A stretch of 64,000 bases of DNA from Planctomycetota bacterium (GTDB lineage: Bacteria; Planctomycetota; Phycisphaerae; Sedimentisphaerales; Anaerohalosphaeraceae): assembly GCA_029552545.1 (NCBI GenBank), contig JAKPDO010000028.1:166975-230974 (forward strand), read 5' to 3'. Shown piece after piece: positions 60,484 through 64,000 of the stretch; position 1 is the first letter of the stretch; every line of letters starts with the position of its first letter. A program made the translations under genes and the position numbers. The notes below the pieces were generated by a model that saw only the letters and a program-made list of their open reading frames with translations, was not told the DNA's origin and did not search any database.

Positions 60484-63400
60484 CTATTGGAAAATCAGCC
60501 AGTTGTCTGCCAGCTCGGCCAAATCCGCCAGATCCACCCAGCCGTCGCCGCCCGACGGCGCAATATCCGCCGACACCTCATTCGGCTCTCCCAGCCACTG
60601 GCCCGACAAAATCGAAAAGTCCTCCAAATCCACCTGACCCGACCGATTCAAATCCGCCAAATTGTACCGCCGGATAAACTCCACATAATTCAGCGACACC
60701 AGCGAGTCCGCCAGGTAAAACCGCAATACCCGATTCTCACCCCCCGGCAGATACACCCCCTCAATCACCGCATCCTGCCAGGCACTCCAGCCCCCCGTCC
60801 GCGCCAGCGGAAAACTCGCCAAAACCTGTCCCGTCCCCCCGTCCAGCAGCTGCATCGACTGCACCGCATAATTGGTGGTGTACCGAACCCGAAGGTCATA
60901 CAGCCCCGCCTGAGCCGAACAGGTATATTCCATCCACTCGCCCGTCGTCATATACACTCCGTACCCCGCCCCCCCGTCCGATATGGCCAAGATGTCCACG
61001 TCCACATCTGTCCGGTAAGACCCGTAGCTGTTGCCGCCGGTGGTGTCAAAATACGAAATCCCCTGCCCGCCGATGTCAAAATCCTCAAACTGAACAATCC
61101 CCGGCAGAACTGTCGGAGTCCCCTGATACGGAAGCTGATTTGCAAACGAAAACCAGTTCAGCCGAAATTCGCCGCCGACAAATTCAAGTTTCAACACCGC
61201 ATTTGTCCGGCTCGGCAAAGAAATCCCGGCTGCCTTTACGCTTTGCCATGTGCTCAGGGAACCGGTATTCGGCACATCCACCGTTGCCAGGAGGGTCTCA
61301 TCCAGCCACACCCGAACTTGTCCTCCGGCTTGTATGGCAGCCGCCCGCAGATACAAATCCACCGTCTCTGCGGCTGTACTGACCCGATATGTCAGCCACT
61401 CCCCCTCAACAACCTCGATTGCATAATCTGAGATACCGTCTGTTATGGAAACAATGTCCACATCTTCACGAGTCCGCAAAACTCCGCCGGAATTGCCCGT
61501 CGTGGTATCAAAATACGTAACTCCCTGTCCTCCAACATCGAAATGCTCCGCCTGAATTTTGCCCGGAAGTCCACGAACCTGTCCCCCATAGGGATACGGA
61601 GATATAATCGCCGTAAACGGTTCCGAATAAGCCGTTTCATTCTGATTATCGCTTAAATCCCGGGCCTTCACACGGTAGCTGCTCGTGGTCTGTACAACCC
61701 CCGTATCCGTATAAACCGGACTGCTCTGCCAGCCGCTGTCTTTGCCTCCTCCCGAGACACACTGGAAATAATACTGCACATCCGCCCCCTCCGGGTCTGC
61801 GGCAGTCGAGGCCGTCATTGTTACAGTGCCCATTCCGTTTTCAGACGGCTCGGACGCCCACGTCATCGGATTGGGCGTCGGCGGATTGAAATCGGGGTCT
61901 ACCAGCACAAATACAGACGGATCTCCGTACAAAGTCATTCTTGTTGCATTCGGGGGGTAAATGTAGTCCTGCTGCTTGGCATTGGCCAGCGCCAGCCCGC
62001 AGGTCTGACGGTTGACCACCATATTCCGCGTATAACGGTACGCAAGCGTCCCAATGCTGCCGCCGCCGGCAAAGTTGGTCTGTCCCACATCGTAAAAGCT
62101 CTCCCGCGTCGCCGCCACCGTCGTAATGGCTCCCCGCTGCAGAATCTTATAGGCCAGATTGGAGTTGTTCTCCGGATAGGCATTCAGACAGGAACCCTGA
62201 TACACCGCGCTTGGATAGGTGTCATTCAGGCCGGGAACATTGTCGTTATTGATCACCTCACTGGCTATATTCCAATTCCCGTGCGTCAGCCATGTTACAA
62301 ACCCATAGGGCTGACTGCCCCATTCCGTTGCGGGATACCGATTTGAGAGCAGATACTCCGGAGCGGGATTCAGCCCATAATTGTCTCGGTAAATCCGCGT
62401 CGAGGCAATTCCGTACGGGATGTAAAATGTACTGCGTATCTGCTCGCCGCACTGATAGGCCGGCGTTGTGTCATCCAGCGGCACCATCGGCAAAAGTCCC
62501 TTGCGCCGCCACAAGACCTGATGAGAATTCTCATAATTCATTGTCTTCTGGAGAATCGCATCCAGAATGGAAATTGTGCCGTAGTTCGGAATCCGCCCAA
62601 CCACCACCTCCCAGTATTTATCCCAACCGTCCGCTGTGCTTAAATCCGAATACATCGCATCAATCGGAGCACTGCCTCGACCGTCATCGTACCAGCGCAT
62701 CGGCACGGTTCCGGTATCCGGATGCGGGTCTCCAATCAGAAGAACATAGAGAATATCCATCGTTTTATAATTTGCCCGCAGCCAGTTGCGGATATTGACC
62801 GCCGCCGCAGAGCCGGCCCCCCCACCCCAGGCGATCTCCGTCACCACGCTCACAGTCCATCCGCGTGATGTCTTGTGGGCAACAAAATTAGCCAATTTCG
62901 TCGAACTATTGACAATAGAAGAGGTTGTTAAAATCACATATCCCTTTGAATTGACTCCCGCGGTACCGATAAGCCCTTCCTCAGAATCTGTGGAAAGAGT
63001 TCCGACAACAGAAGCGGCTTCCGCTTCTGCATCATATTCTGCTGCGGCCGATACAAAATTAACCGCCAGCTCGCGAACCCGTTCCCGACCTCGCCGAGCA
63101 TTGATTTTCCGGCCCGCCGCCTCCGTGCGTCGACGGTTTTCCGCCTTCCGGTCCCAGTCCGTCCAGACATTTGCCTCTGTCAGTTCCTGCACCTCTCCGG
63201 TTATGGGATTGTATCGAACGAGCGGGACGGCTATTTCAACCAGTTTCCAATCCTCCAGCAGCCCCTTGTGAATCAGCCGATACGTTTCCTGCGGCCAAAA
63301 AGCATCACAGTCATAGATTTCCGTATCATATCCATCCACAATGTTCCGGCCTTCCGGCCAGACAAAAACCGGATTGCCCTCGGCGTCCCAGGTTCCCCAC

Positions 63401-63726
63401 GGTCCGCGCGGCGCAATTTTTCGGTGCTCCCCTATCGATGAATACTTTCCATCCGCCCAAACAGCAATCTTCTCCAAATCTGCAAACGGCGGCAGAACTA
63501 CTCGCAATACCTGCCAGGGAATATCCGGCTCGCCGGGCTGGCTTGTATAGGCGGCCTCCTCCGCCCAAACTCGAACTTGATTTCGCTCGTCTTGATGAAA
63601 CCGGAGCGGACGAGTTTCCGCCTGTCCTCCCTGGCGAGTTCCTGTGTACACCCGAATAATCCCTGCCGACGATATCGAAACGGCAGACATCCAAATTAGA
63701 AGTCCCAATCCCAGAACTCGCTTCAT
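60484..63726 (-). CDS. Secreted C25 (gingipain-like) cysteine peptidase with CBM6-like domains and dockerin
   Basis: 1080 residues. A signal peptide (VLGLGLLIWMSAVSISSA) and a beta-rich propeptide-like region (about 20-240) precede the C25 catalytic domain (about 260-600). Its catalytic His is in WLTHGNWNI and its Cys in YQGSCLNAYPE. An Fn3-like module follows, opening P-T-P-N-P-M-T-W, then two CBM6-like domains: one starting LPGKIQAEHFDVGGQG, the other LPGIVQFEDFDIGGQG. The C-terminus is a dockerin-like pair: DLNRSGQVDLEDFSILSGQW and GWVDLADLAELADNWL. It should cut proteins and bind glycans outside the cell. ATG at 63726 is set by AAGGG; the frame to 63756 is too long. The 3' end is nearly identical to that of the neighbouring gene. 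Confidence 0.9.
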   Translation of the reverse strand: MKRVLGLGLLIWMSAVSISSAGIIRVYTGTRQGGQAETRPLRFHQDERNQVRVWAEEAAYTSQPGEPDIPWQVLRVVLPPFADLEKIAVWADGKYSSIGEHRKIAPRGPWGTWDAEGNPVFVWPEGRNIVDGYDTEIYDCDAFWPQETYRLIHKGLLEDWKLVEIAVPLVRYNPITGEVQELTEANVWTDWDRKAENRRRTEAAGRKINARRGRERVRELAVNFVSAAAEYDAEAEAASVVGTLSTDSEEGLIGTAGVNSKGYVILTTSSIVNSSTKLANFVAHKTSRGWTVSVVTEIAWGGGAGSAAAVNIRNWLRANYKTMDILYVLLIGDPHPDTGTVPMRWYDDGRGSAPIDAMYSDLSTADGWDKYWEVVVGRIPNYGTISILDAILQKTMNYENSHQVLWRRKGLLPMVPLDDTTPAYQCGEQIRSTFYIPYGIASTRIYRDNYGLNPAPEYLLSNRYPATEWGSQPYGFVTWLTHGNWNIASEVINNDNVPGLNDTYPSAVYQGSCLNAYPENNSNLAYKILQRGAITTVAATRESFYDVGQTNFAGGGSIGTLAYRYTRNMVVNRQTCGLALANAKQQDYIYPPNATRMTLYGDPSVFVLVDPDFNPPTPNPMTWASEPSENGMGTVTMTASTAADPEGADVQYYFQCVSGGGKDSGWQSSPVYTDTGVVQTTSSYRVKARDLSDNQNETAYSEPFTAIISPYPYGGQVRGLPGKIQAEHFDVGGQGVTYFDTTTGNSGGVLRTREDVDIVSITDGISDYAIEVVEGEWLTYRVSTAAETVDLYLRAAAIQAGGQVRVWLDETLLATVDVPNTGSLSTWQSVKAAGISLPSRTNAVLKLEFVGGEFRLNWFSFANQLPYQGTPTVLPGIVQFEDFDIGGQGISYFDTTGGNSYGSYRTDVDVDILAISDGGAGYGVYMTTGEWMEYTCSAQAGLYDLRVRYTTNYAVQSMQLLDGGTGQVLASFPLARTGGWSAWQDAVIEGVYLPGGENRVLRFYLADSLVSLNYVEFIRRYNLADLNRSGQVDLEDFSILSGQWLGEPNEVSADIAPSGGDGWVDLADLAELADNWLIFQ

Positions 63727-63755
63727 CTCATTTCCCTTGTCCATGGTTGTATCCA

Positions 63756-64000
63756 CTATTGGAAAATCAGCCAGTTGTCTGCCAGCTCGGCCAAATCCGC
63801 CAGATCCACCCAGCCGTCCCCACCCGCCGGCGCTATGTCCGCCGACACCTCATTCGGCTCCCCTAACCACTGACCCGACAAAATCGAAAAGTCCTCCAAA
63901 TCCACCTGACCCGACCGATTCAAATCCGCCAAATTGTACCGCCGGATAAACTCCACATAATTCAGCGACACCAGCGAGTCCGCCAGGTAAAACCGCAATA
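63756..64000 (-). CDS. C-terminal end of a paralogous secreted dockerin protein (cut by window edge)
   Basis: Only the last 80 or so residues are in view; the frame is open to the right edge and the gene begins outside. The visible part is the end of a CBM6-like domain (RFYLADSLVSLNYVEFI) and the dockerin-like pair (DLNRSGQVDLEDFSIL and GWVDLADLAELADNWL). It differs from the downstream C25 gene's end by one residue (APAGGDG in place of APSGGDG). The stop is 29 bases before the start of that gene. By my count 9 of 245 bases differ, and the 137 bases nearest the window edge are identical. It is probably a second C25-like or other secreted enzyme from a tandem duplication. Confidence 0.85.
   Translation of the reverse strand, partial: LRFYLADSLVSLNYVEFIRRYNLADLNRSGQVDLEDFSILSGQWLGEPNEVSADIAPAGGDGWVDLADLAELADNWLIFQ
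63756..64000. repeat. Direct repeat, copy of 60484-60728
   Basis: The last 245 bases of the window match 60484-60728 in the same orientation, with 9 mismatches by eye, all in the first 110 bases. It codes for the dockerin and the end of the CBM6-like domain of two neighbouring genes. The repeat may extend past the window. Confidence 0.9.

Overview
The window looks like a chromosomal segment of a Gram-negative planctomycete, most likely class Phycisphaerae (Sedimentisphaerales-like). This is inferred from very large secreted proteins with dockerin-like EF-hand repeats and the recurring 'P-x-P-N-P-x-x-W' Fn3-like module, an ECF-sigma-like membrane protein, a full-length NifU/NifS pair, a bifunctional AroD-AroE, and a planctomycete-style dehydratase/ACP/ketosynthase cluster. 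Base composition is moderate and even. I see no phage, IS element, CRISPR array or plasmid gene, so most of the window is housekeeping DNA with a few lineage-specific genes.

Layout. 1-4.2 kb (+): two tandem M16 peptidases (the first cut by the window edge), a coiled-coil protein, and a membrane protein resembling a tyrosine-kinase P-loop domain that has lost its Walker A. 4.1-7.6 kb (-): an in-frame RuvX/6-phosphogluconolactonase fusion, a mannose-1-phosphate guanylyltransferase and a KDG-kinase-like sugar kinase. 7.7-13.0 kb (-): a compact set rrf2-cysK-cysE-nadA-nifU-nifS that joins cysteine synthesis, Fe-S assembly and an Fe-S-dependent NAD enzyme behind an Rrf2 regulator with its own promoter and a candidate operator. 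13.2-15.7 kb (+): exonuclease III and a 514-residue protein with an embedded HPr-like domain. 15.7-20.4 kb (-): a Gld-type ABC export system (ATPase, permease, GldG-like, DUF4340). 20.7-32.6 kb (-): one 12-kb gene for a 3987-residue secreted subtilisin/beta-helix/dockerin protein with a clear promoter and terminator.

33-36.4 kb (+): aroA and a DUF4914-like P-loop protein. 36.4-36.9 kb (-): a 6S RNA candidate with promoter, closing stem and terminator, then tRNA-Glu and tRNA-Met. 37-44.8 kb (-): an ECF-like protein anchored in the membrane, a small secreted protein, a hotdog thioesterase, clpC with a promoter and palindrome, a small coiled-coil protein and a YgiQ-type radical SAM protein. 44.8-45.05 kb (+): tRNA-Ile2 (or Met) and tRNA-Cys. 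45.2-49.3 kb (+): a five-gene type II fatty-acid-like cluster (dehydratase, ACP, dehydratase, two ketosynthases), followed by serS and comEC.

53.2-58.8 kb (-): an OmpA-like lipoprotein, prepilin peptidase, argG, aroDE and a redoxin. 58.9-59.7 kb (+): an M14 murein amidase-like lipoprotein. 59.7-64 kb (-): a Nudix hydrolase, a gingipain-like C25 peptidase with two CBM6-like domains and a dockerin, and the 3' end of a second gene whose last 245 bases nearly duplicate the C25 gene's end. Functional assignments rest on motif recognition only; no database search was run.
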